Of a stretch of 64,000 nucleotides of DNA, positions 33,173-41,691 are shown piece by piece. Position 1 is the first letter of the stretch. Each line of letters begins with the position of its first letter. A model generated the notes under the pieces. The model was not told the origin of the DNA. It saw only the letters and a list, made by a program, of their open reading frames with translations, and did no database searches. The DNA is from CAZUXY01 sp964624235. Lineage in GTDB: Bacteria; Spirochaetota; UBA4802; UBA5368. The translations under genes were made by a program, and so were the position numbers. The stretch covers positions 9,988-73,987 of the forward strand of contig CAZUXY010000017.1 in assembly GCA_964624235.1 (NCBI GenBank), in the 5' to 3' direction.

Positions 33173-35728
33173 CTACCCCCAAAGTATCATTCCCGGTTCG
33201 AACTTTCTCGTCATGTCGTCATGATAGGGAATGACCCTTACGGTAAAACCGAAACGGCCTGATTTAAGGCAGAGCACCTGTCCTTCATAAAGGTATGAAC
33301 CGTCTTCTTTCCTCTCGGCCACGCTCATGGGAAGAGCTACTCCTTCAACGATCTCTCCCGTGGGGCCCAGATTCCCGAAATAGAGTTCCACCCTGACATC
33401 ACCGGGTTGCAGTTCATCCATGGCGATTACGGCTTTCAGTTTCACCCTGGAACCGACGGTAACTTCCTTTTCATCACCGAAAATGATATCCCTGATGATC
33501 ACCCTGTTCCATTTCGACTTCAGGTTTTTTTTCCAGCCGTAAAGATCCCTGGCCCCGCTGTAACCGTTCCCGGCGATCGCGCCGCTTTTGCGATGGGCCG
33601 AAAGGTAGAACTTCTCCACATACTCCCGCACCATCCTGTTGGTATTGAACTGGGGGCATATGGTTTTCATAGACTCCTTGATGGTCGCAATCCATTCCCG
33701 CGGCAGACCGTCGGCCCCCCTTCGATAGAACATGGGTATAACTTCCTTTTCGAGTATATTATACAGTGAAAGGCTTTCAACCTCGTCCTGGTAATCGAGA
33801 TCCTCATATTCCTCACCCTTGCCGACGGCCCAACCGTTGTCGCCATTGAACGCCTCGGCCCACCAGCCGTCCAGGGTGCTGATATTCAGTCCTCCATTGG
33901 GAATAACCTTCATTCCGCTGGTTCCCGAGGCCTCCTTGGGCCTGATGGGAGTGTTCAGCCATATGTCCACTCCCTGCACGAGGTAGCGGGCGATATTGAT
34001 ATCGTAGTCTTCAAGAAAAACGATCTTGTTGCGGAACCGCTCGTCCCTGACCAGGTTTACGATGTGCTTGATCAGTTCTTTACCCATGTTGTCCCGTGGA
34101 TGGGCTTTCCCCGAGAAGATCACCTGTATGGGTTTTTCTTTGTCCAGAAGCATTTTCTCCAGCCGGTCCATATCCCTGAGAATCAGGGTCGCCCGCTTAT
34201 AGGTGGCGAAACGCCGCGCAAATCCTATGGTAAGGGTTTCCGAATCCAGGACGGCATCGGCGTTACCGGCCTCGGCCTTGGGAGCGCCTCTCGCCAGCAG
34301 CTGGTCCCTCAACTTTTTGCGCGCAAAGGCAACCAGTCGTTCCCGAAGGCGGTCGCGGCAACGCCACAGTTCCGAATCGGGAATGGAATCAATGAAGTGC
34401 CACATTTCCCTGTCACCGGGTTTGTCGATCCAGCGGGGGCCCAGATAGCGGTTGAAGAGCCTCATCATCTCATCCGATGTCCATGACAGGATCTGCACAC
34501 CGTTGGTGACATGGTCCAGCGGTACCTCATGGACAGGCAGGTCCGGCCAGATGTTTTTCCACATGTTCCTGGACACCGACCCGTGGAGCTTCGAAACACC
34601 GTTGCACCACGCGGCCGTTTTAACGGCCAGTACGGTCATACAGAAGGTTTCATCCTTGTCGACGGGATTTTCCCTGCCCAGCGCCAGGAACTCCTCCTTC
34701 GTTATCCCCAGCCTGGTGTAAAATTGCGAAAAGTACTTTTCGATCATGGCAGGTTCAAAACGATCGTTTCCGGCCGGAACCGGCGTATGGGTGGTGAACA
34801 CATTGCCCGCGAATACCGCTTCGTGCGCTTCCCGGAAACTCAGTCCATGCTCCGTCATCACATTGCGTATCCTCTCGATGGCGAGGAACGCCGAATGACC
34901 CTCGTTCATGTGATAGACCGAAATGCTCTTGCCCAGCGCACGAAGCGCCCTGACTCCTCCAATACCGAGCAGTATTTCCTGTTTTATCCTCATCTCCATA
35001 TCACCGCCGTATAACTGGTCGGTAATGGCCTTGTCCTCGATACTGTTCTGGTCTATGTTGGTGTCCAGTAAATACAGCGATATCCGTCCTATAAGGACCT
35101 CCCAGACCTGCGCGCTGACGGTACGTCCCGGGTACTCCACCGATACGAGCAGGGGGTCCCCGTTGGCGTCGCGCACCGGGGACGTGGGAATATTGTAAAA
35201 ATCCGTTTCCGGATAGAACTCCTGCTGCCAGCCGTCGATGGTAAGATACTGGTGAAAATAGCCCATCCTGTAAAGCAGTCCCACTCCCACAAGGGGGATG
35301 CCCATCTCACTGGCCGATTTGATATGGTCTCCCGCAAGCACGCCGAGCCCTCCGGAATAAATGGGCAGCGATTCATGTATGCCGAACTCGGCAGAAAAAT
35401 AGGCGATGCCCGCATCCCGGTATTCCGCGTGGTTTTCATCAAACCAGGATTTCTTGGTGAGGTGCCAGTCGAGCTCCTCTTCAACACGGTTCATGTGGGC
35501 GATGAAACTTTCCGAAACGGCCGATTCATCCAGGACTTTCTGAGGAACTGCGCCCAGAAAGGCGACGGGATTATGGTTCAGGTCGCGCCACAGGTCGGGA
35601 TCGAGTCTCCTGAAAAGCTCTATCGCCTCAAAGTTCCAGATCCACCACAGGTTTCTGGCTATCTTGCCCAGAGGCTGTAATTTCTCGGGCAGATAGGGGG
35701 TAACACGGATTTTCTTTACACGTGCCAT
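33173..35728 (-). CDS. glgP: Alpha-glucan (glycogen/maltodextrin) phosphorylase
   Basis: 851 residues from the ATG ending at 35728, five bases after GAGGAG; a 23-codon upstream extension is unlikely. GT35 features include an N-terminal DUF3417-like region (LPEKLQPLGKIARNLWWIWN), NEGHSAFLAIERI, and the PLP-lysine segment KEASGTSGMKVIPNGGLN followed by STLDGWWAEAF. The layout is that of the short Thermotoga-type enzyme. It phosphorolyses alpha-1,4 glucans to glucose 1-phosphate. No other glycogen gene is adjacent. The gene is divergent from the nitrilase operon across about 337 bases. The C-terminal 100 residues form a beta-rich domain also seen in related enzymes. Confidence 0.93.
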   Translation of the reverse strand: MARVKKIRVTPYLPEKLQPLGKIARNLWWIWNFEAIELFRRLDPDLWRDLNHNPVAFLGAVPQKVLDESAVSESFIAHMNRVEEELDWHLTKKSWFDENHAEYRDAGIAYFSAEFGIHESLPIYSGGLGVLAGDHIKSASEMGIPLVGVGLLYRMGYFHQYLTIDGWQQEFYPETDFYNIPTSPVRDANGDPLLVSVEYPGRTVSAQVWEVLIGRISLYLLDTNIDQNSIEDKAITDQLYGGDMEMRIKQEILLGIGGVRALRALGKSISVYHMNEGHSAFLAIERIRNVMTEHGLSFREAHEAVFAGNVFTTHTPVPAGNDRFEPAMIEKYFSQFYTRLGITKEEFLALGRENPVDKDETFCMTVLAVKTAAWCNGVSKLHGSVSRNMWKNIWPDLPVHEVPLDHVTNGVQILSWTSDEMMRLFNRYLGPRWIDKPGDREMWHFIDSIPDSELWRCRDRLRERLVAFARKKLRDQLLARGAPKAEAGNADAVLDSETLTIGFARRFATYKRATLILRDMDRLEKMLLDKEKPIQVIFSGKAHPRDNMGKELIKHIVNLVRDERFRNKIVFLEDYDINIARYLVQGVDIWLNTPIRPKEASGTSGMKVIPNGGLNISTLDGWWAEAFNGDNGWAVGKGEEYEDLDYQDEVESLSLYNILEKEVIPMFYRRGADGLPREWIATIKESMKTICPQFNTNRMVREYVEKFYLSAHRKSGAIAGNGYSGARDLYGWKKNLKSKWNRVIIRDIIFGDEKEVTVGSRVKLKAVIAMDELQPGDVRVELYFGNLGPTGEIVEGVALPMSVAERKEDGSYLYEGQVLCLKSGRFGFTVRVIPYHDDMTRKFEPGMILWG

Positions 35729-36065
35729 CGGCTCCTCTTCTATACTCAACGCATTAAGCATCATGCGTACCCGGTATTCACGGGCAGGGTGCAGCAAGCC
35801 GTATGCATGCCTGTGTCCGCCCGGACATCGTTCTAAAGTATCGCAGGCACACTGCCGTGTCCAGAAATAAACAGGTGACGGTCTTTATCTCAACCACGGT
35901 CCCTGCGGCGATCATCCGCATTTATATCGGCAGGGCGCATATATGGTACGTTAAAAAGCGGCGCAGTAAAGGGGCTTTTTCTATTGACAGACGGTTTTCA
36001 CAGTACAACCCTTGAACAGCGATCCGGATTGCCGGGAGTTGTCCCACTGCATCCGGCCTGAAACC
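35729..36065. other. 337-base divergent promoter region
   Basis: Lies between glgP (leftward) and the nitrilase operon (rightward), so it should hold both promoters. A TTGACA at 35984-35989 could serve the rightward operon, but the match at -10 is poor. No coding frame with a start site is convincing. Confidence 0.4.
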
Positions 36066-36782
36066 ATGGCTTCTATCCGACTAATACTCTACCAGAAACC
36101 CCTGGGTATAACCATCCCCAGACGGGACGCCGACGAGATGAGGGAATTCCGGCCGCATTTCATCTGCTTTCCCGAGTATTTCTTCGTCAACAGGCGCCTC
36201 GGCAATCACGGCCAGACCCCGCACAACCAGCGCCGCCAGTTCCATCGACTGAAAACCATCTCCCGCGGCCTGGACGCCGTGGTGATCGGCGGGACCATGC
36301 CTGAACTCAACAACGAAAAGCTCTACAACACGTGTTTCGTGTATGATCGCGGCAGGCTCCTGGGGTATTACCGTAAGCGGAACCTCTTTTTCGCCGAAGA
36401 GGGAAGGATCACGCCCGGTGACCGGTATGAAACCTTCAATGCTTCTGGAATCACATTCGGCGTGCTGATCTGCGCCGATGTTTTCCGTGACGAGAGCTTC
36501 GCGGTGATGAGGGACCGGGGGGCCGGAATCGTTTTCATCCCCACCTTCTCGCTTAAACGGGACGAAACCCCCGAAGAGAAATTCAAACGCGATAACGACA
36601 TCTTCGTAAGGGGCGCGGCCATAGCCGGGGCGGTAATTGTCAAGGTCTGCGGGGTCAGGTCGGAGTACAAGGACTTCCTCCAGGCGCGCAGCCTCATTGC
36701 CGACCGGAACGGCGTTCTTTACCGGGTGGAACCCCACCAGGAGGATACGCCTATGATAATAAAATACGAGGTGACCCTGTGA
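36066..36782 (+). CDS. Carbon-nitrogen hydrolase (nitrilase superfamily)
   Basis: 238 residues from the ATG at 36066; the frame is open upstream to a TTG at 36012. The Glu-Lys-Cys triad is present: Glu in ICFPEYFFV, Lys in YYRKRNLFF and Cys in VLICADVFRDE. The protein is rather short, but the fold runs to its end (IADRNGVLYRVE). Members hydrolyse amides, carbamoyl compounds or nitriles. The stop overlaps the start of the next gene by four bases, so the two are cotranslated. Substrate unknown; possible links are damaged or deaminated metabolites (amidase repair). Confidence 0.85.
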   Translation: MASIRLILYQKPLGITIPRRDADEMREFRPHFICFPEYFFVNRRLGNHGQTPHNQRRQFHRLKTISRGLDAVVIGGTMPELNNEKLYNTCFVYDRGRLLGYYRKRNLFFAEEGRITPGDRYETFNASGITFGVLICADVFRDESFAVMRDRGAGIVFIPTFSLKRDETPEEKFKRDNDIFVRGAAIAGAVIVKVCGVRSEYKDFLQARSLIADRNGVLYRVEPHQEDTPMIIKYEVTL

Positions 36783-37429
36783 GCACGTACGATGAAATCA
36801 GAACCTGGCATGGAGAAAGAACTCTCGCCAGGGTGAAAGAAAACCTTGAAAAAAGAGGTTTCACCGCGGTGGTGCTTCAGCGGAAGGAGGATATTGTAAA
36901 CCACCTTCTGGACCTGATCCCGAAAGAGGCCGTGGTCGGATTCGGCGGATCGGTGAGTACCAGGGAACTGGGCATAGTCGACAGACTGCGCGAACGGGGA
37001 AACATTATTCTCGATCACTGGTCACCGGGGATCACCCCCGCCGAGGCGCTGGTGATACGGAAAAAGCAGCTGACGGCTGATTTCTTCCTCACCGGCTGCA
37101 ACGCCCTGACCCTGGACGGTCGGATGGTCAACATCGACGGGACGGGCAACCGGGTGGCTTCGGCCATATTCGGACCTTCACATATCATTGCGGTCATCGG
37201 CGCGAATAAGATCACACGGGACCTGGATGACGCCCTGTGGCGCATCAAGAACGTCGCGACCCCGCAGAACACCCGACGGCTCGGCGTCAAGACCCCCTGT
37301 GCGAACCTGGGATATTGTACCGACTGCGGCCCCGCGACCTCCATATGCCGCGTCACCACCATCCTGGACTACCGTCCGCCCCTGGCGCCGTACACCGTAA
37401 TTCTGACACCAGTAAATCTTGGATTCTAA
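36779..37429 (+). CDS. LUD-domain (LutC/DUF162-like) protein
   Basis: 216 residues starting at a GTG that overlaps the nitrilase stop. It matches LUD: VVGFGGSVSTRELGI near the N terminus, then ADFFLTGCNALTLDGRMVNIDGTGNRVASAIFGP and a cysteine-rich C-terminal part CANLGYCTDCGPATSICR. Members include LutC-like subunits and other proteins with unknown reactions; the four C-terminal cysteines might bind metal or a cluster. LutA and LutB are absent, so lactate oxidation is not supported. Gap to the next gene is 11 bases. Confidence 0.82.
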   Translation: MSTYDEIRTWHGERTLARVKENLEKRGFTAVVLQRKEDIVNHLLDLIPKEAVVGFGGSVSTRELGIVDRLRERGNIILDHWSPGITPAEALVIRKKQLTADFFLTGCNALTLDGRMVNIDGTGNRVASAIFGPSHIIAVIGANKITRDLDDALWRIKNVATPQNTRRLGVKTPCANLGYCTDCGPATSICRVTTILDYRPPLAPYTVILTPVNLGF

Positions 37430-37440
37430 GGAGGAAAAAG

Positions 37441-38280
37441 ATGAAAAAAATATCGATACTCTGTGAAAACAGCGTGCTCACTTCATTGAGGGCCATCGGC
37501 GAACACGGCCTGTCCGTGCTCATCGAGGCGGATGATACAACCCTTTTCGACACAGGCCAGGGCTTCGGACTTTTACACAATCTGGAAGCGTTCGGCAAGG
37601 ATCCTGAATCCATAACACGCATAGTCCTCAGTCACGGTCATTACGACCATACCGGCGGCCTTATGGACATATTGAAAAAAGCCGGGAAGAAAATGCCCGT
37701 CTACGTCCATCCCGACGCCTTCATGGAAAAGCTCGCCGTACTGCCGACGCCCCAGGGTGCGCTCGAAATCCCCATAGGCATGCCGCGAGGCAAAGCGGAA
37801 TATCAGAGCGCGGGAGCGGACTTCATGCCGGCTGAAGGTATCACCTCTATAACACAGGGAATCACCGCGTTTTCCGCCATACCAAGGCCGAACGGCTGGA
37901 AGGGATGGGACGCACGACTCAAGGTGAGAAAGGACGGACAACCGTTCGACGACCCTTTTAACGATGACCTCTCGCTTCTCGTTGAAACCGGCTCAGGGCC
38001 CGTGGTGCTTCTGGGATGCGCCCACGCCGGCATTGTGGAAATCCTTGACTACATAAGCGTCGAAACGGGATTGAAGAAATTCCATGCAGTCATAGGCGGC
38101 ACTCACCTGGGCAGTGCGCCTGAGGACTATCGTCAAAAGGCGATTGCCTGCATGGAACGTTACGAGGTGAAGATCGTTGCCACCTCGCACTGCACAGGGC
38201 TGCCCGCGGCGTGTTCCCTGTCACGGCATTTCGGCGACCGGTTCGCCTATGCCTGCGTGGGCAGTGTCTTCGAGTTCTGA
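37441..38280 (+). CDS. Metallo-beta-lactamase-fold hydrolase
   Basis: 279 residues. ATG at 37441 follows TAAGGAGGAAAAAG, an excellent ribosome-binding site, although the frame is open far upstream. The metal motif is SHGHYDHTGGL (HxHxDH). Later ligand-like positions are in LLGCAHAGIVEI and GGTHLGSA, with ATSHCTG near the end. The arrangement resembles the DHPS-like branch (related to dihydropterin/ribofuranosylaminobenzene phosphate synthase in archaea). It likely binds two zinc or iron ions; the reaction is unknown. It ends the nitrilase-LUD-MBL operon. Confidence 0.85.
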   Translation: MKKISILCENSVLTSLRAIGEHGLSVLIEADDTTLFDTGQGFGLLHNLEAFGKDPESITRIVLSHGHYDHTGGLMDILKKAGKKMPVYVHPDAFMEKLAVLPTPQGALEIPIGMPRGKAEYQSAGADFMPAEGITSITQGITAFSAIPRPNGWKGWDARLKVRKDGQPFDDPFNDDLSLLVETGSGPVVLLGCAHAGIVEILDYISVETGLKKFHAVIGGTHLGSAPEDYRQKAIACMERYEVKIVATSHCTGLPAACSLSRHFGDRFAYACVGSVFEF

Positions 38281-38299
38281 GAGAAAACTTTCCCGTGCC

Positions 38300-39295
38300 T
38301 CAGCCGCGGGGTTTCTTCCCTGTCAGCATGGCGGTAGAGGGTCCGCTTTCAATTCGCCGTATATCGGCGCAGCCGGCTTCTTCAAGCCAGCCGCGTACCT
38401 CGGCCCCGGTGTAGGTATCGCCCGCCCTGGTGTTTACCAGCATGTTAAGGGCGAAAACGGCGCCCTGGGCGGGAAGCACCCGATCTTCATCCATGATGAA
38501 ATCCTGTACGGCGATCGTACCCCCCTCTTTCAGCGCATTGTATGCCTTGCGCATGAGCGCATGGTTTTCTTCCACTGAATTAATGTGTATTACGGCCGAA
38601 AAGAAGACCAGATCGTAAGGGCCGCCGAATTCCGTGGTGTGATAATCGCCATCCATGGTGCTGATCCTGTCCGAAAGCCCGGCGCCTGCTATGTACGAGC
38701 GGGCCAGTGAGGTTACGGGCGGCGTATCCATGACCACGCTGTGCAGATCTTCTTTCAGCCGCGCGAAGGCGATGGAATACACACCCGAACCTCCGCCCAC
38801 GTCCAGCATGAGATTGATTCCCGTGAGATCCAGTTTTTTCGCCAGGACATGGGCAGAGTCCCTTGCGCGCCGGTGCATGGCCGAGATAAAGGCGTTAAGT
38901 GAAAACTCACTCTTTTCTTCCGAGCGTGACGCGGTACCGGCCCTGACCGATGCCGTCATGTGCGCCCATGAAGAATAGAGGTTCGAGGCGTGCCCCAGGT
39001 TCGAGAGATAATCGTCTGATGTTTCCACCAAAAACTTAAGTGATACAGGGGTATTCCTGAAAAGGAAGTTTTCTTTATAAAGGAGCCTCATGGCGCACAG
39101 CGCGTTGAGCAGGCGGTCGGCTCCCCTGGCGTCGGCGTCGATACGACGCGCGATTTCCCGCGAATCCAGGGACTCTGCCCCGATGGCGGTAAACACTCCA
39201 AGGTCGAAGGCGGAAAGGAGAATCCTGCTTCGCTGGAAGCTCATGGCCAGTTCCAGTATGTGCTCGGCCGTGGTGATTTCTTCTTTCGGTTTCAT
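38300..39295 (-). CDS. SAM-dependent methyltransferase (O-methyltransferase family 2 type)
   Basis: 331 residues. An N-terminal winged-helix dimerisation domain (HILELAMSFQRSRILLSAFDLGVFTAIG, then LLNALCAMRLL) precedes the methyltransferase domain. The SAM motif I is LMLDVGGGSGVYSIAFAR, followed by DTPPV and later YDLVFFSAVIHIN. This is the layout of plant- and antibiotic-type O-methyltransferases. The acceptor is unknown. Its stop codon is 20 bases from that of the convergent metallo-beta-lactamase gene. Confidence 0.88.
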   Translation of the reverse strand: MKPKEEITTAEHILELAMSFQRSRILLSAFDLGVFTAIGAESLDSREIARRIDADARGADRLLNALCAMRLLYKENFLFRNTPVSLKFLVETSDDYLSNLGHASNLYSSWAHMTASVRAGTASRSEEKSEFSLNAFISAMHRRARDSAHVLAKKLDLTGINLMLDVGGGSGVYSIAFARLKEDLHSVVMDTPPVTSLARSYIAGAGLSDRISTMDGDYHTTEFGGPYDLVFFSAVIHINSVEENHALMRKAYNALKEGGTIAVQDFIMDEDRVLPAQGAVFALNMLVNTRAGDTYTGAEVRGWLEEAGCADIRRIESGPSTAMLTGKKPRG

Positions 39296-39528
39296 GCGAT
39301 TCTCCCGGTTTCAACAGGTATAGTACAGGGGCACTGACCCCATGCTACCATGTTTACCGGCCGAAAAAAACATATTTATTACCGGTCGGTGTATAAACGG
39401 CAATGGATAAATACCAATGTACGTGAGTCAATAACAGACACGTTTTACAGGTGTCCCTCGCACACTTTAAGGCTGTACCGGTATTATACTCTGGAATCAC
39501 TCGAAAGCGGAAGAAGCCGCAGGGATAA

Positions 39529-40380
39529 CTAAAACTTCACACGGTTTTTGATGAAGTTCGGAAGCGCGAAGGAAGCCCGGTGGATACCGGTGTTATAATA
39601 GGTACAGTCCTTTTGCAGCCGTTCGGCTTTTTTCACGTTGAGGTCGTCCAGGGGATGGGGCCCCTTTGAACAGAAGGTGAAACCTATGATCCCACTGGGA
39701 TAGGTGGGGACCACCGTAAAATAGTAACCGGACATCGCATAGTGTTTTTTAGCGAAACCAGCCAGTCGTTCCACGATGTCGCCGTGATAGTAGAACGATT
39801 CAGACTGGGTCGTGGCAATACCCTTTTCCCTGAGGGAACCTTTCATGGCCAGGTAAAACCCCTCGGAGAAAAGCACCTCGGCGGGACCTATGGGATCGGA
39901 AGAGTCCACGATGATGATATCATAAACGTCTTTCCTGTCTTTTACGAATTCAGCCCCGTCCTCGTTATAGACCGTCACCCGTTTATCATTAAAGGAGCAG
40001 GCCATTGTGGGAAGGTGTTTTATGCAGAGTCTCACCACATCACCGTCGATTTCGCAGAGGTCCACCCGTTTCACTTCGGGATGCTTTAACACTTCACGGA
40101 TGGTTCCGCCGTCACCGCCCCCTATCACCAGTACGTTTTCCGGATTGGGATGCACACACAGCGGGACATGGGTTATCATCTCATGGTAGGCGTGCTCGTC
40201 CCATTCGGTACACATGATCACGCCGTCTAGGACAAGCATCCGTCCGAAAGGTTTGGTTTCATAAATCTCAATTCTCTGGAACGCCGAATCGTATTGTTCC
40301 AGCAGACGATTGATTTTTATTTTCAGAGTCCTTCCCGCCTCAAGTTCGAGCGCCTCATCGAACCATATCTGCGATTCCAT
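39529..40380 (-). CDS. speE: Spermidine synthase
   Basis: 283 residues from the ATG ending at 40380, nine bases after GGAGGAG; an earlier in-frame ATG pair exists. Motifs: VIGGGDGGTIREVLKHP (dcSAM binding), DLCEIDGDVV, and DIIIVDSSDPIGPAEVLFSEGFY with the catalytic Asp. It moves the aminopropyl group from decarboxylated SAM to putrescine. It lies downstream of the SAM decarboxylase and its paralogue on the same strand, with an 81-base gap measured to this start, so the three genes form a spermidine operon. No arginine or ornithine decarboxylase of a classical type is in the window. Confidence 0.95.
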   Translation of the reverse strand: MESQIWFDEALELEAGRTLKIKINRLLEQYDSAFQRIEIYETKPFGRMLVLDGVIMCTEWDEHAYHEMITHVPLCVHPNPENVLVIGGGDGGTIREVLKHPEVKRVDLCEIDGDVVRLCIKHLPTMACSFNDKRVTVYNEDGAEFVKDRKDVYDIIIVDSSDPIGPAEVLFSEGFYLAMKGSLREKGIATTQSESFYYHGDIVERLAGFAKKHYAMSGYYFTVVPTYPSGIIGFTFCSKGPHPLDDLNVKKAERLQKDCTYYNTGIHRASFALPNFIKNRVKF

Positions 40381-40461
40381 CGGTACAGTCTCCTCCCAGT
40401 GCATCATGAAACGCCGGAAACGGGGAAGGTCCCCGTCTCCTGTTTCTTATTGATATCAGAA

Positions 40462-40881
40462 TTATTTTCTCAACGCGATATTCAGCGTGTAATCGCTTCC
40501 CTTGAAGAAGTTCAGCGAGAACTGGGCCACGACATCGGGATCATAATACTTGCAGCTGAATACATCAATATATGAGGTGTTGGTGAGGTTCGCGAAGTGA
40601 CCCGAAATAAGCGAGGTCTCGATAAGCTGCGTCATTGAATAACCGGCGACCCTTTCGTTTTCCCCGAAATGCACAATCTGAGGCTCGCCGAAACGCCTCA
40701 TCTCAATAAGATCACACAGCTGTACAATATACTGCCGTATCATCTCACCGTCCCTTATGATGTCGGGATCGCAGTTATGGATATCAACGCTGCTGTAAAG
40801 CCCCCATGCACCGAGCCTGTTGAAATTTTCTAGTGTAGGGATTGTCTTCAGTATGTCCCTGCTATTCAAAGTACCCTGCAT
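40462..40881 (-). CDS. Divergent SAM-decarboxylase paralogue, possible pyruvoyl-dependent amino-acid decarboxylase
   Basis: 139 residues from the ATG ending at 40881, six bases after GGGAGG. It overlaps the 3' end of speH by 20 bases in another frame. It aligns with SpeH over its whole core. Ser90, His95 and Cys110 fall exactly at the spacing of the SpeH catalytic residues Ser63, His68 and Cys83 (plus 5 and plus 20). The residue before the Ser is Thr rather than Glu (IETS against IAES), and the TWPE motif that follows in SpeH is missing. The self-cleaving pyruvoyl chemistry may therefore be kept with a changed substrate. Published work has described SpeD homologues acting on ornithine or arginine, which would supply putrescine to the neighbouring SpeE. 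An inactive, prozyme-like activating subunit is the main alternative. Confidence 0.75.
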   Translation of the reverse strand: MQGTLNSRDILKTIPTLENFNRLGAWGLYSSVDIHNCDPDIIRDGEMIRQYIVQLCDLIEMRRFGEPQIVHFGENERVAGYSMTQLIETSLISGHFANLTNTSYIDVFSCKYYDPDVVAQFSLNFFKGSDYTLNIALRK

Positions 40882-41272
40882 TTTCAACCTCCCTGAATAT
40901 GGGTAGAGATTTTTCCTTGGATTTATCGGGCAGAACACCCCGTTGAAACTGAAAAATCGTGCATCGCTCAGCTTCAAGCTCATTCTTGATGTGCTCCAGA
41001 GCAGCCTGATAGTTGAGATCTCCGCAGGTAAATATATCTACCGCCGCATACCCATGTTCAGGCCAGGTATGAATGGTGAAATGAGACTCTGCTATTACGA
41101 TGACACCGCTGATGCCGTATGGCGAGAATTTATGGAAGAAAGGTTTAATTATTGTGGCACTAGAGAGTTCGGCAGCGGCCATCAACACCTCCTCAACCTT
41201 TTTTACGTCGTTGATGTGAAACTCATTACAGTCGAAGAGTTCCGCTATTACGTGCGTACCCAAACCCTCCAT
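40862..41272 (-). CDS. speH: S-adenosylmethionine decarboxylase proenzyme
   Basis: 136 residues. Self-cleavage takes place between Glu62 and Ser63 in VIAESHFTIHTWPEHGYAAVDIF, the new Ser terminus becoming pyruvate. His68 and Cys83 (FTCGD) complete the site; numbering is the same as in the Thermotoga maritima enzyme. It decarboxylates SAM to supply the aminopropyl donor for SpeE. A tail of about 25 residues after QFQRG is longer than usual; its coding end overlaps the paralogue's start. AAGAGG precedes the ATG. A long leader with several possible hairpins lies upstream. Confidence 0.95.
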   Translation of the reverse strand: MEGLGTHVIAELFDCNEFHINDVKKVEEVLMAAAELSSATIIKPFFHKFSPYGISGVIVIAESHFTIHTWPEHGYAAVDIFTCGDLNYQAALEHIKNELEAERCTIFQFQRGVLPDKSKEKSLPIFREVENAGYFE

Positions 41273-41470
41273 GGCAATACCTCTTAAATAATTAATATCT
41301 TCTACACTTTCGTGAGTGTATGCCTTTCAACAGGCATTGCGTCCTGCTGATTTGCCCTGGGGAAATTTGATCCCACTCAGCTTTTGTGAGACGACAGTAC
41401 TCGCTGCCGATACCACATTGCAATAATGTGTTTTAATAATAAGCTATCTTAAGAATAGACTAAATATCAC
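41273..41470 (-). ncRNA. Candidate structured 5' leader of the speH operon
   Basis: The about 200 bases before speH, read on the minus strand, have several compact pairings: GCTGA with TCAGC enclosing TGGGA/TTCCCC; ATGCC with GGCAT; and TACACT with AGTGTA just before the ribosome-binding site. Unpaired CAGGGCAAA and GGACGCAAtGCC recall two parts of the cyclic-di-GMP-I (GEMM) aptamer, but the stem-loop that should separate them is missing, so I do not call it that. SAM or polyamine sensing would suit the operon. Structure is by eye only. Confidence 0.35.
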
Positions 41471-41691
41471 CCCCCTGTGATAGCTCGAACCATAAAAAAT
41501 ATATTGCGGCAATTTTCAATAATAAATTATCATATATCAAGAAAATTTTATACTTTCAAAATTATTTTTTATTCCCGGAAAATTTTCGGAAATAATTCAC
41601 ACAGTATTGTCTTCAATAGGGATTCGAGGCGCCCCATAAATTTCCGCTTTTATCAGAGCGAAATACCACATCAGGGCCAAAGCGCTATTTT
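41471..41691. other. A/T-rich gap with a near-perfect palindrome
   Basis: No gene. Strongly A/T-rich compared with its surroundings. A 27-base palindrome with one unpaired position per arm at 41569-41595 (TTATTCCCGGAAAATTTTCGG and onward) lies downstream of mtaB and upstream of the speH leader. It could end the mtaB transcript or bind a regulator. Confidence 0.45.

Noticed and set aside
36779..37429. LutC of a lactate oxidation operon
   Set aside because: LutA and LutB are missing; only the LUD domain is shared.
41290..41400. Cyclic-di-GMP-I (GEMM) riboswitch before speH
   Set aside because: CAGGGCAAA and GGACGCAAtGCC recall GEMM, but only about six bases separate them where a hairpin of about 14 bases is needed, and the GGTAGxTAGCGGGGTTACC-like part is absent.
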